A stretch of 64,000 bases of DNA from Photobacterium indicum (GTDB taxonomy: Bacteria; Pseudomonadota; Gammaproteobacteria; Enterobacterales; Vibrionaceae): the NCBI RefSeq assembly GCF_003026215.1, contig NZ_PYOC01000005.1, positions 124,001 through 188,000 of the forward strand. Reading direction: 5' to 3'. This document shows positions 52,627 through 61,089 of this stretch, one piece after another. Made by a program: the position numbers and the translations under genes. A model generated the notes under the pieces. It saw only the letters and a list, made by a program, of their open reading frames with translations, was not told the origin of the DNA and did not search any database. The stretch's first letter is position 1, and every line of letters starts with the position of its first letter.

Positions 52627-54443
52627 GTTATGTCGTAGGTACTGCTGGCCATGTCGATCATGGTAAATCAGCACTGATCAAAGCCCTTACTGGTATTGAA
52701 ACGGCCCATTTACCGCAAGAAAAGAAACGCGGTATGACTATCGATCTCGGCTTTGCTTTTTTTAAGCATAACAATGGTGAAGCAGTTGGGGTTATTGATG
52801 TTCCGGGTCATGAACGTTTTATCCGCAACATGGTAGCAGGGGTGTGGAGCCTAGACATGGTGCTGTTTGTTGTAGCTGCCGATGAAGGTTGGATGCCAAT
52901 GTCGACTGATCACCTTAAAGTCATTACTGCAATGGGGATAGACAATGTCACCCTTGTGATAACCAAGTCTGATTTAGTTGATAAAGATATGCTCGCACTG
53001 GTGGAAGAAGAAGCGTTAGAGCAATTTTTAGAAATTGGTGGTTTTATTCCCGATTCACTCAGTGTGTCGGCTCATCAATCTTTGGGTATCGAAGCGCTTA
53101 AGCAACATATTTGCCAAAAATTAGACACACTTTCTCGCCCTATTTTAGATTCATCAGCCACGGCGCTTCAAGATAGCAAGCAGAAAGTAAGCCAGCAACA
53201 AGAAGGGCGCCTCTACATTGACCGTGTATTTACCGTGAATGGTGTCGGTACAACGGTAACGGGTAGCTTGTGTGGTGGTGAATTTCATGTGGGTCAAAAA
53301 CTGGTTATGCAACCGTCTGGCACTGAAGTACAAGTGAAGAGTTTGCAGTCATACCATCAGAATATCCAAACGGCATTCCCTGTTTCACGTGTCGCGATTG
53401 GTTTGAAAGGGATCAAGAAAAAGGATGTACAACGCGGTTTCTGTTTATTGGAATCGAAAGAAGGTGCCTTTGTTGCCGATGAACTCATTGTTCGGTTAGA
53501 CGCACTACCTGAACGCGGGAAATGTCGAAACAACAGCGAAGTAGAAGTCGCATTTGGTACGTTTAATACGTTAGCCACCATCTTTATGTTTAAGGGAACA
53601 AACCTTGCGCGGTTACGCCTAAAAGACCCCGCTTGCTGCTTTTGGAATCAACGTTTATTGCTGATCCAGCATGGTGGCAGCAATATTGTAAATAGTGGTG
53701 GAATTTTATGGACAGGAGCAGTCCCTAAACCACTACGTAATAAGCTCTATGACTTGCTGATGAACTTACCTGAAAACCCAGAATGGCGTGATTATGTCAC
53801 ACTCAATATGGCACTTTACGGGTATGCGAAAAAGGGCGGTCTAGCAGATAAAGAGCAATATCAAATATGTGGCGAATGGCTATTCACCCCTGAGTGCTAT
53901 CAGAGCAGCTTCGAGCATATTGTTGCGACTCTTGAGCACGAGAAAATCGATTTATCGGTTAATGAACTCAGTGGTAAAGTGCAGATGTCAGTGCCTGTTC
54001 TTAGTGATTTGTTAAAGCAATTAGTTGCTGATGGTAAGTTAAGACAAAATGACGATCTGTACTCACTAGGCAACGGGCGTAATGAAGCAGAACTTTCTTC
54101 TATTGCTAAACAGATCTTAAATAAGATGGTTGAAGCCCAAAAGCAAGGCTTTGAAGCAGAAAAAGAGAAATTACCAGGGGCTCAAAAAGAACTGCGCAAC
54201 CTGGTTCGATTAGGTTTTGCTGTGCCACTAGAAGGTAAAATTTATTACGAGAAAACCCTGTATGACAGCTTAGTAACGGGCATCATTCAAGGTCGTAAAA
54301 TTGATGATCGCTTCGATATTGCAGAAGCAAGAGAGTGTGCGGGTTTATCTAGAAAGTACATGATTCCAGTCTTGAATCGCATGGAATCTGATGGCTGGAT
54401 TAAACGTGACAACAACGTGCGCCAAGTACTTCGGTTGCAATAG
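52623..54443 (+). CDS. selB: Selenocysteine-specific elongation factor
   Basis: Delivers Sec-tRNA to UGA codons marked by SECIS elements. The 606 residues start with an EF-Tu-like GTPase domain (P-loop GTAGHVDHGKSALIKALTGI, switch II DVPGHERFIRNMVAGVWSLD, and ITKSD in place of NKxD), followed by two beta-barrel domains and four C-terminal winged helices that bind SECIS RNA (last about 230 residues, ending DRFDIAEARECAGLSRKYMI). E. coli SelB has 614 residues. Overlaps selA. Confidence 0.96.
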   Translation: MSYVVGTAGHVDHGKSALIKALTGIETAHLPQEKKRGMTIDLGFAFFKHNNGEAVGVIDVPGHERFIRNMVAGVWSLDMVLFVVAADEGWMPMSTDHLKVITAMGIDNVTLVITKSDLVDKDMLALVEEEALEQFLEIGGFIPDSLSVSAHQSLGIEALKQHICQKLDTLSRPILDSSATALQDSKQKVSQQQEGRLYIDRVFTVNGVGTTVTGSLCGGEFHVGQKLVMQPSGTEVQVKSLQSYHQNIQTAFPVSRVAIGLKGIKKKDVQRGFCLLESKEGAFVADELIVRLDALPERGKCRNNSEVEVAFGTFNTLATIFMFKGTNLARLRLKDPACCFWNQRLLLIQHGGSNIVNSGGILWTGAVPKPLRNKLYDLLMNLPENPEWRDYVTLNMALYGYAKKGGLADKEQYQICGEWLFTPECYQSSFEHIVATLEHEKIDLSVNELSGKVQMSVPVLSDLLKQLVADGKLRQNDDLYSLGNGRNEAELSSIAKQILNKMVEAQKQGFEAEKEKLPGAQKELRNLVRLGFAVPLEGKIYYEKTLYDSLVTGIIQGRKIDDRFDIAEARECAGLSRKYMIPVLNRMESDGWIKRDNNVRQVLRLQ

Positions 54444-54483
54444 TTCTGCTGCAGTAACAATACCAATCTAAAATAGCATAAAC

Positions 54484-54516
54484 AGGGCTTACTAGGCATA
54501 GTGAGCCCTTTCTCTT
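54484..54516. terminator. Terminator after selB
   Basis: AGGGCTTACT and AGTGAGCCCT form a 10-bp stem (one T-G pair) with a 6-base loop and a T-rich tail. It separates selB from the convergent TetR gene. Confidence 0.85.
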
Positions 54517-54524
54517 AGCCGGTA

Positions 54525-55082
54525 TTACTGATGTGGTTCACCCAAATATCTCTTAACCTGTGCTGATACATATTCCTTGTCTAGTTCTTTTCCCATCATA
54601 AGCTGATGGCTTAGTAACCCAAGCATTAGTGTATATAGTTCACGGCTATGGTTGGCAGAGACATAGCTAGCTAGCATCACCGTATATTTTTGATTGGCGA
54701 GAACCATACAAGGATCATCGGCGACATTCTCTGAACCAATGACTTGGATATAGTCTAAGACTAGCTGCATTTCTTGAAAATATCGTGGTGCCACTTGTTG
54801 AAGAATTAAAACAAAGTTCTCGACTCGTTGCTCGAATGAAGCATCAGCAGCTAACGGCTGGTGTGCAAGAGCGCCTGCATCGAAGTTAACAATAGCCTCA
54901 GTCGCTGCACGAAATAGTTCATCTTTACTTTTGTAGTAATAATAAACCGCACTTTTGCTCATTCCGAGTTGCTCACAGAGCTGCCTCATACCGACATTCT
55001 TATAGCCATATTCAAGAAAAACCTCTGTTGCCTTCAGGGCAATCTCTTCACGTTTTTTATCATGATCAACGATCTTTGGCAT
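54525..55082 (-). CDS. TetR-family transcriptional regulator
   Basis: A 185-residue TetR repressor. Helix-turn-helix: KREEIALKATEVFLEYGYKN, then MRQLCEQLGMSKSAVYYYYK. The C-terminal ligand domain is of normal length. It is divergent from a membrane protein/reductase pair; two AGACCA-type palindromes lie in the gap and are probably its operators. Ligand unknown. Confidence 0.9.
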   Translation of the reverse strand: MPKIVDHDKKREEIALKATEVFLEYGYKNVGMRQLCEQLGMSKSAVYYYYKSKDELFRAATEAIVNFDAGALAHQPLAADASFEQRVENFVLILQQVAPRYFQEMQLVLDYIQVIGSENVADDPCMVLANQKYTVMLASYVSANHSRELYTLMLGLLSHQLMMGKELDKEYVSAQVKRYLGEPHQ

Positions 55083-55142
55083 GTCACTTTCTCTGCTGTA
55101 CCCAATGGCGTGGACTGAATTATATCACACCCCTCCCTATAT

Positions 55143-55156
55143 AGACCATGTGGACT
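55143..55156. promoter_or_regulatory. TetR operator candidate 1
   Basis: AGACCATGTGGACT is a near-perfect version of the palindrome at 55198-55211, with one mismatch in the right half. It lies 61 bases upstream of the TetR start. Confidence 0.55.
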
Positions 55157-55197
55157 AAAAAAGTCTTTACCTCTAAATAAAAGCGCGCTACCTTAAA

Positions 55198-55211
55198 AGA
55201 CCAACTGGTCT
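55198..55211. promoter_or_regulatory. TetR operator candidate 2
   Basis: AGACCA and TGGTCT form a 6-bp inverted repeat around AC, just before the ribosome-binding site of the membrane-protein gene. Two such sites in a 146-base divergent promoter region are a typical TetR arrangement. Confidence 0.6.
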
Positions 55212-55228
55212 AAAAAGAAGTTTTAGCT

Positions 55229-55822
55229 ATGAAAATTGATTGGAATATACCACCTGTAAGAAAGGGATTCTTTTATGGGATTGATAAGCTAATTGGTCCG
55301 GGGGCAACCAAAGCTGAGAAAAACTTACAGCTCTATATACCGTTTATTGCTGGCTTTATCATGGTTGCTTATGCGTACTATTGGCAGCTTGGCTGGGGAT
55401 GGGCGCAATACCTTATTGCGGGATTGCTAACGGTGGATATCGTTGGTGGCATTATCACTAACTCGACGTCCAGTGCCAAAAGGTGGTTCCACCGTGAAGG
55501 GCAAGGATTTAAGCAACACATGGGCTTTATTGGCACGCACTTTGTTCAGTTATCGCTGTTTAGCTGGGCGTTTTTTGATTTCGACATGATGTGGATTGCA
55601 TTAGTTGGCGGCTACATGGTGGTTGCTTGTGTAACTATCCTTCAAACGCCACTCTATTTACAGCGCCCAGTTGCCATAACGTTCTATGCATTGAGCATTG
55701 TTCTTGCCATTTATTCTTTTGAAGCTCCACAAGGATTGGATTGGTTTTTGCCGTTATTCTATCTAAAGCTATTGATTAGTCATGTCTTACGTGAAGAACC
55801 ATATCGACCAGAGTACGAATAG
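55229..55822 (+). CDS. Polytopic membrane protein, unknown function
   Basis: A 197-residue inner-membrane protein with five or six hydrophobic segments (LYIPFIAGFIMVAYAYYW, AQYLIAGLLTVDIVGGIITN, MWIALVGGYMVVACVTILQT and others). The N-terminal 30 residues are soluble (WNIPPVRKGFFYGIDKLIGP). First gene of a two-gene unit under the TetR regulator. No named family recognised. AAGAAG precedes the ATG. Confidence 0.75.
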   Translation: MKIDWNIPPVRKGFFYGIDKLIGPGATKAEKNLQLYIPFIAGFIMVAYAYYWQLGWGWAQYLIAGLLTVDIVGGIITNSTSSAKRWFHREGQGFKQHMGFIGTHFVQLSLFSWAFFDFDMMWIALVGGYMVVACVTILQTPLYLQRPVAITFYALSIVLAIYSFEAPQGLDWFLPLFYLKLLISHVLREEPYRPEYE

Positions 55823-55843
55823 ATCATGAGAGAGGTACATCAA

Positions 55844-56701
55844 ATGAAAACACGCCCTCGTATCTTAATTGCTGGTTCAACGGGCTATCTTGGCTCGCAC
55901 ATTGTTAAGCAGTTGATAACTGAGAATGTTGAATTTAAGGCTATAGCAAGAAACAAACCTAAGTTGCTTTCTCTTGGCGCTCGTGACGATCAGGTTATCG
56001 AAGCGCAGGTGACAGAGCCTGAGGAGTTACACGCCATCTGCGATGAGGTTGATGTTGTTATCTCATGTTTGGGTATCACCAGACAGCGTGACGGATTGGG
56101 TTACATGGACGTTGATTACCAAGCCAACCTTAATTTACTGCAAGAGGCAGAACGAGCAGGTGTTAGTAAATTTATTTATGTCTCTGCGTTTAATGCTGAG
56201 AAGTACCCTTCTGTTAGGTTGTTAAAAGCGAAAGAGCGTTTCGCTCTGCGCTTGTTGGGTTCAGAAAATCTCACACCTTGTGTGATAAGACCAAATGGGT
56301 TTTTCTCAGATTTAGAAGAGGTTTATCAGATGGCAAAGGCTGGACGAGTCTATTTGTTTGGTGCTGGCGACGTCAAAATGAACCCGATTCATGGGGAAGA
56401 TCTTGCCAATTTCTGCCTTGAGGCGATAGATAGGGATGAAAGGGAACTTGATGTCGGTGGGCCGGAGGTTCTATCAGGAAAAGACATTGCTAAGCTCGCC
56501 TTTCTTGCGCAAAACAAACCAGAGCAAATCACCTGTTTACCTGATTGGCTGCGAGGTTTGATACTTAGTGTTGTAAAAAGACTTCCTGAAAAATGGGGGG
56601 GGCCTGCGGAGTTTTTTTTAACGGTAATGGGGAAGGATGCTATTGCTCCAAGGCATGGCACAAATAGGCTTGGGGATTACTTTACAAAGGCGGTTAGCTA
56701 A
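55844..56701 (+). CDS. NAD(P)-binding protein, NmrA/atypical SDR type
   Basis: A 285-residue Rossmann-fold protein. MKTRPRILIAGSTGYLGSHI has the glycine-rich nucleotide motif GSTGYLG, and VDVVISCLGITRQRDGLG and KFIYVSAFNAEKYPSVRLLK are typical of atypical SDRs of the NmrA/complex-I NDUFA9 type. ATG at 55844 with GAGAGGT upstream is preferred over the in-frame ATG 6 codons earlier. Co-transcribed with the membrane protein. Substrate unknown. Confidence 0.85.
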   Translation: MKTRPRILIAGSTGYLGSHIVKQLITENVEFKAIARNKPKLLSLGARDDQVIEAQVTEPEELHAICDEVDVVISCLGITRQRDGLGYMDVDYQANLNLLQEAERAGVSKFIYVSAFNAEKYPSVRLLKAKERFALRLLGSENLTPCVIRPNGFFSDLEEVYQMAKAGRVYLFGAGDVKMNPIHGEDLANFCLEAIDRDERELDVGGPEVLSGKDIAKLAFLAQNKPEQITCLPDWLRGLILSVVKRLPEKWGGPAEFFLTVMGKDAIAPRHGTNRLGDYFTKAVS

Positions 56702-57108
56702 TTACCGCTCCGTTCACGTTTTTGCAACTCTTTATAGAAATTGCTCAGAAACTCGATGTCTTCTTTTGGTGCCGCGAGCATTTGATCGAGAAAATTTAAC
56801 GTACTTGCCGAGAGAGGTAATTGCCCGCCATGTTGTCGCTCAAGTTCTGTCATTGGAAATAGTTGCAGAATGCTGATATCAAGAGCTTTGGCAATACGAA
56901 ACATATCGAGTAGGGTAAAATGACTTCGTCCTTCACGATCCATTTTCTCATAGAATGATGAGCGGCCCAGATTCGCTTTTTGCGCAAGTGTATTTTTAGA
57001 CTGCTTTGAATGAACCATCATGGTTTCAATACGCTCAATTACCATCATACGAAATTCTCGTTCTTCCACGCCGAAGAACTCAAAGCCTTCTGTTTTTATC
57101 TCTGCCAT
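56698..57108 (-). CDS. Helix-turn-helix (XRE-type) regulator
   Basis: A 136-residue regulator with an XRE-like helix-turn-helix at about residues 30-80 (SKQSKNTLAQKANLGRSSFY, then FTLLDMFRIAKALDISILQL). The ATG at 57108 (MAEIKTEG) is chosen over an 11-codon longer TTG frame. Its stop overlaps the stop of the convergent NmrA-type gene by four bases with no terminator between. It is divergent from the C45-like hydrolase gene at 57243, a likely regulatory target. Confidence 0.78.
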   Translation of the reverse strand: MAEIKTEGFEFFGVEEREFRMMVIERIETMMVHSKQSKNTLAQKANLGRSSFYEKMDREGRSHFTLLDMFRIAKALDISILQLFPMTELERQHGGQLPLSASTLNFLDQMLAAPKEDIEFLSNFYKELQKRERSGN

Positions 57109-57242
57109 AATTTTCTGTGCTTTCCGATATTCTGGAATCAACGGGTGTATTGTGTCCGAATAATGGAAAAGTATATCGCTATTATGTCCTCAATACAAAG
57201 CGGGATAGCTAAAGCTATTTATCAATCGATGAGGACTAAATT

Positions 57243-58451
57243 ATGATTACTTTTAAGCGTACGATTATTGCTGCGATGGCAGCACTGTCAACGTTATCTG
57301 GCAATGCGAGTGCAATTTCATTAGAACCAGTGGAAGGTTTGAATGTACAGCAACCATACTATGCGCCTGAGAATTTTGTTCAGCAAACAGACATGCCAGT
57401 AGTTAATATTCAGGGTGTACAGCCAGCTGATTACGCAAAGATATTTGAAGCACAAATTGGTGAACAAGTTCGCCGTGGTATTAAGGAGGCTGAATATGTT
57501 TATCAGCTAGCAGGTATTGAGTTAACTTCGTTTGAAAAACGATCAACAAAGGTATTAGAGAACTCTCGAAAATTAAATCCAGAGTACTTTGATATTGTTG
57601 AAGCATTGGCAAAAGTTGGCGGTATCACGGTTGAAGAGATGTTCACCCTTAGTCAGTTGGATGCGGCACTAGCTTCTGCTGCGGACACTTCACTAAGAGG
57701 TTGTACTACTGTTAGTTTTGACGGTACCGGTGTGGTTGGGCAGGTGAACGATACCCCATCTTTATCTGGGGGAAATTATTGGGTGCTGCAAGCCGATGAT
57801 TTTATTCAAGTTATGGCATCAGGCTTTTATGGCTCAGGTCAAACAATGGGTAAAGACCTAGGTGTGGTGATCAACTTTCAAGGCACTGATTCTAAAGGGG
57901 TTGGTCTTGATTCATCAATGGCTATTGAGTTAGGTGCGCTGCAAAATTACATTGTGCGACATGCCAAATCTGTTGATGAAGCCATAAAAATTCTAGATAA
58001 ACACCGTACGGTGGTGGCATCACACTTTAATTTTGCTGATCGCCAAGGCAATACAGTCGGTGTAGAAATGCTAAGTGGAACTAATTACGTAATTAAGCGT
58101 GATGCTGGAATCGGTCATGCTAATCACTCTGAGCGTCCGGGCGTTATGCAGGCTTTTGCAGAATCTATAGGTATGCCAAAGAGAAATAAAGAACGCACTA
58201 TTGCGACTGCCTATACAGAGTGGCGTGCAGATTTTGCTCAACAATTTATTGATAATACCCCTGAAGGTAATATTGATGCTGCTAAATATGTACTGAATAC
58301 TAAGCCAATTGCTCAGCATGCGGCGTACGGTTCGGATTTTATTACGACGTTAACTGCGGTAATAGATACAAAAGCAGGCTGTATGGAAGTGGCACCAGGT
58401 GTGGGTGAGTGGAACGATTTCAAGAAAGTATGCTTTATACCAACTAAATAA
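57243..58451 (+). CDS. Secreted C45-like Ntn hydrolase (acyltransferase/acylase family)
   Basis: A 402-residue protein with a Sec signal peptide (about 1-24, ending NASA). The middle of the sequence has the Ntn hydrolase signature RGCTTVSFDGTGVVGQVNDT: self-cleavage before Cys154 would create a new N-terminal nucleophile, as in peptidase family C45 (isopenicillin N acyltransferase and relatives). The later SSMAIELGALQNYIVRHAKS and GIGHANHSERPGVMQAF segments fit. It probably hydrolyses an amide in the periplasm or outside the cell. Substrate unknown. Divergent from an XRE regulator. Confidence 0.85.
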   Translation: MITFKRTIIAAMAALSTLSGNASAISLEPVEGLNVQQPYYAPENFVQQTDMPVVNIQGVQPADYAKIFEAQIGEQVRRGIKEAEYVYQLAGIELTSFEKRSTKVLENSRKLNPEYFDIVEALAKVGGITVEEMFTLSQLDAALASAADTSLRGCTTVSFDGTGVVGQVNDTPSLSGGNYWVLQADDFIQVMASGFYGSGQTMGKDLGVVINFQGTDSKGVGLDSSMAIELGALQNYIVRHAKSVDEAIKILDKHRTVVASHFNFADRQGNTVGVEMLSGTNYVIKRDAGIGHANHSERPGVMQAFAESIGMPKRNKERTIATAYTEWRADFAQQFIDNTPEGNIDAAKYVLNTKPIAQHAAYGSDFITTLTAVIDTKAGCMEVAPGVGEWNDFKKVCFIPTK

Positions 58452-59024
58452 GTACCTGTTCATTCTTGCTGGTTAAAATCGATAATGACTGCGTAAGAAA
58501 TTTTATAATTAGAACCACTAGTTACTTCAATTTCTATCTTACCATTACCGATTTTTTCTACGCAAATTGAGGATTATTTGAGCCCTTCGACAAAGCCGAT
58601 GTTTGAACTTCTTTATAACTTGGCGAAAAAGCTATCATATATGTTATTAATATATTGATTATCTATGTATTTAAAAGATAATTCTTATAGAATACCTCAT
58701 AATTGGTCCTTAAATTGTGTTTGGATTCCCCCTAATGCTCTGCCACTTTAACGATCGTTATGTGAGTGTGAGATAATGGCTAGAATCAAGTTCAGTTTCA
58801 AAAAGGTATTTATATTCATCGTTTTATAAATGAATATGGGATGGAGAAGCAGTGCCAGTTATGTTTTTGATATGCACTGGCTAGAAGGTTACCGCTGTCC
58901 TAACTGCCATCATCAAGCTTCGTTACAGCTAATCGACTCAAGTACTCAAACTGCACCAATACCTCATGCTTTATTAAGTTAGCTGAGGTTGGATGGTAAT
59001 CAAGAATTGTTTTAGGTCTATTTA
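58452..59024. other. Intergenic region before the darA-like operon
   Basis: About 570 bases, containing the promoter of the downstream operon. A 48-codon frame at 58836-58982 with a CPNC motif is the only notable coding candidate. No terminator with a strong T-run was recognised after the hydrolase gene. Confidence 0.5.
58836..58982 (+). CDS. Possible 48-residue CxxC protein
   Basis: An ATG frame reads MGWRSSASYVFDMHWLEGYR, then CPNCHHQASLQLIDSSTQTA to a TAG. The Cys-Pro-Asn-Cys-His-His cluster looks like half a zinc ribbon. No ribosome-binding site is clear. It could be a remnant of a larger zinc-binding protein or chance. Confidence 0.25.
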   Translation: MGWRSSASYVFDMHWLEGYRCPNCHHQASLQLIDSSTQTAPIPHALLS

Positions 59025-59939
59025 ATGAAAAAAGTTCTCGTAATTTCTCACTCTCAAAGTGGACAATTAGCAAAATTTGTTGATTTAGCAACTGCGCCTT
59101 TACGCCAAACTGATTCAGTACAAGTGGATTATCACTGTGTTGAACCCATCAATAAATACCCATACCCTTGGTCGTTTTATCCTTTCTTTGATGCCTTCCC
59201 TGAAGCTATCTATATGAATGGCTGTGAAGTAAAACCCGCAGAGCATTTAGAAGATGAGTATGACTTAATTATTTTAGGTTATACGGTTTGGTTTTTATCT
59301 CCTTCAATTCCCATTACTGGTTTTTTAAAAACACCACAAGCAAAAGCACTTATCAAAGGTAAACCGGTTGTTACTTTTATTGCTTGTCGTGATATGTGGG
59401 TAATGGCGCAAGAGAAAATGAAAGCGGTTATTGCAGAACTAGGTGGTACCTTGATAGATAATGCGGTATTAACCGATCAAGGTGGGTCTATATACGCCTT
59501 CATTACGACACCTCGCTGGCTGCTAACGGGAAAAAAAGACCCGTTTTGGGTATTTCCAGCAGCTGGTGTGTCAGAAAAAGATCTTCAAGAAAGCGAGCGC
59601 TTTGGTCATCGTTTAGTGTCTGCGCTAGAAAATGATTTAGAAAAGAAAAAACAACCGTTACTGAAGAATCTCAATGCCGTTACTGTAAATGGTAAATTGG
59701 TTGGCTCTGAGAAAATAGCCACGCGTTCGTTCATGGTGTGGGGTAAGTTAATTCAAAAGTCAGGTAAACCAGGTTCATTCCCTCGAAAAATTGTGATTAC
59801 TATTTACGCGATATTTCTTGCCTTAATGGTTCTGACGTTAGTACCGATAAACTTATTGGTGAAGAAGTTAATCTCTCCTTTTAGAAAGAAAGCGGTTGAA
59901 GAAAGTATCACTTATTACGAAAAACCATCAGGACGTTAG
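59025..59939 (+). CDS. darA: DarA-like dialkylresorcinol condensing enzyme
   Basis: A 304-residue protein. MKKVLVISHSQSGQLAKFVD looks like the flavodoxin-like start of DarA, and AFPEAIYMNGCEVKP, DLIILGYTVWFLSPSIPITG and FIACRDMWVMAQEKMKAVIA match the family as I know it from Bacteroidetes flexirubin and aryl-polyene clusters. DarA with DarB condenses and aromatises beta-keto acyl intermediates into 2,5-dialkylresorcinols. The C-terminus has one hydrophobic span (about 260-282), suggesting membrane attachment. First gene of an operon; darB starts one base after its stop. Confidence 0.85.
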   Translation: MKKVLVISHSQSGQLAKFVDLATAPLRQTDSVQVDYHCVEPINKYPYPWSFYPFFDAFPEAIYMNGCEVKPAEHLEDEYDLIILGYTVWFLSPSIPITGFLKTPQAKALIKGKPVVTFIACRDMWVMAQEKMKAVIAELGGTLIDNAVLTDQGGSIYAFITTPRWLLTGKKDPFWVFPAAGVSEKDLQESERFGHRLVSALENDLEKKKQPLLKNLNAVTVNGKLVGSEKIATRSFMVWGKLIQKSGKPGSFPRKIVITIYAIFLALMVLTLVPINLLVKKLISPFRKKAVEESITYYEKPSGR

Positions 59940-59940
59940 A

Positions 59941-61089
59941 ATGAACAACAAAGTATATATTAACGATATTCAGGCTTTTCTGCCAAATGAAGCCGTTAAT
60001 AATAAAGAAATAGAACACGTCCTTGGGCAAGTGGGTTCGCGTCCTTCTCGTGCAAAAAACCTTATCCTGCGATCCAATAAAATCAAACAACGTTATTATG
60101 CAATTAACCCAGAAACGGGTGAAACCACACACTCCAATACAGAGCTAACGGCAGAAGCGGTCAGAAAACTAAATTCAGAGTCATTTGATATTAATCATAC
60201 AGAGTTATTAGCCTGTGGTACGACGATTGCCGATCAGATTTTACCTAACCATGCTTTAATGGTGCATGGCGAGTTAAAGATCCCTGCTTGTGAAGTGATT
60301 GCAACGTCGGGTATTTGTCTTTCTGGCACCATGTCATTGAAATATGGTTACATGTCGATATTGAGCGGCCAGAGTAATAATGCGGTGGTTACTGGCTCTG
60401 AAAATGCGTCAGCCATGATGCGCGCTAATAAGTTCCAAGCTGAAGTTGATACGGTTGTAAGTGCATTAGAACGTCAGCCAGAAATTGCTTTTGAAAAAGA
60501 TTTTTTACGTTGGATGCTGAGTGATGGTGCTGGTGCAGCCTTACTGACATCTCAACCAAACGCTGACTCAATCTCTTTAGAAATAGAGTGGATGATGCAG
60601 AAATCCTACGCTAATGAACTTGATGCATGTATGTATGCAGGGGCAGATAAGCAAGAAGATGGAAGCTTAAAAGGGTGGCGTGAGTATGAATCTCAAGCGT
60701 GGCTTGATCATTCTATTTTCGCGGTTAAACAAGATGTTAAGCAACTTAATGAAAATATTGTCGAGTACACTGTTACCAAACCACTTAAAGAGTTGATCGA
60801 GAATGGCAAGGTAAACCCAGAAGACATTACATATTTTGTACCGCATTATTCTTCGGGTTATTTCCGTGAACGCTTACATCAAGGCATGGTTGAGGCTGGT
60901 TGTGATATCCCTCAAGATCGTTGGTTCACTAATTTGTCTACTAAAGGCAATACAGGCTCCGCGTCCATCTATATTATGTTGGAAGAGTTATTCCATTCAG
61001 GAGTATTAAAAAGAGGCGATAAATTGCTTTGTTATGTACCTGAAAGTGGGCGATTCTCTACCGCCTTTATGCAATTGAAGGTGGTGTAA
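59941..61089 (+). CDS. darB: DarB-like ketosynthase (KAS III family)
   Basis: A 382-residue thiolase-fold condensing enzyme. The catalytic triad is visible: Cys126 in EVIATSGICLSGTMSLKYGY, His302 in TYFVPHYSSGYFRERLHQGM and Asn337 in NLSTKGNTGSASIYIMLEEL. MNNKVYINDIQAFLPNEAVN and RAKNLILRSNKIKQRYYAIN resemble DarB from flexirubin clusters more than FabH. ATG at 59941 has AGGA 8 bases upstream; an open frame 15 codons longer overlaps darA and is not needed. Its stop overlaps the next ATG (TAATG). Confidence 0.87.
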   Translation: MNNKVYINDIQAFLPNEAVNNKEIEHVLGQVGSRPSRAKNLILRSNKIKQRYYAINPETGETTHSNTELTAEAVRKLNSESFDINHTELLACGTTIADQILPNHALMVHGELKIPACEVIATSGICLSGTMSLKYGYMSILSGQSNNAVVTGSENASAMMRANKFQAEVDTVVSALERQPEIAFEKDFLRWMLSDGAGAALLTSQPNADSISLEIEWMMQKSYANELDACMYAGADKQEDGSLKGWREYESQAWLDHSIFAVKQDVKQLNENIVEYTVTKPLKELIENGKVNPEDITYFVPHYSSGYFRERLHQGMVEAGCDIPQDRWFTNLSTKGNTGSASIYIMLEELFHSGVLKRGDKLLCYVPESGRFSTAFMQLKVV

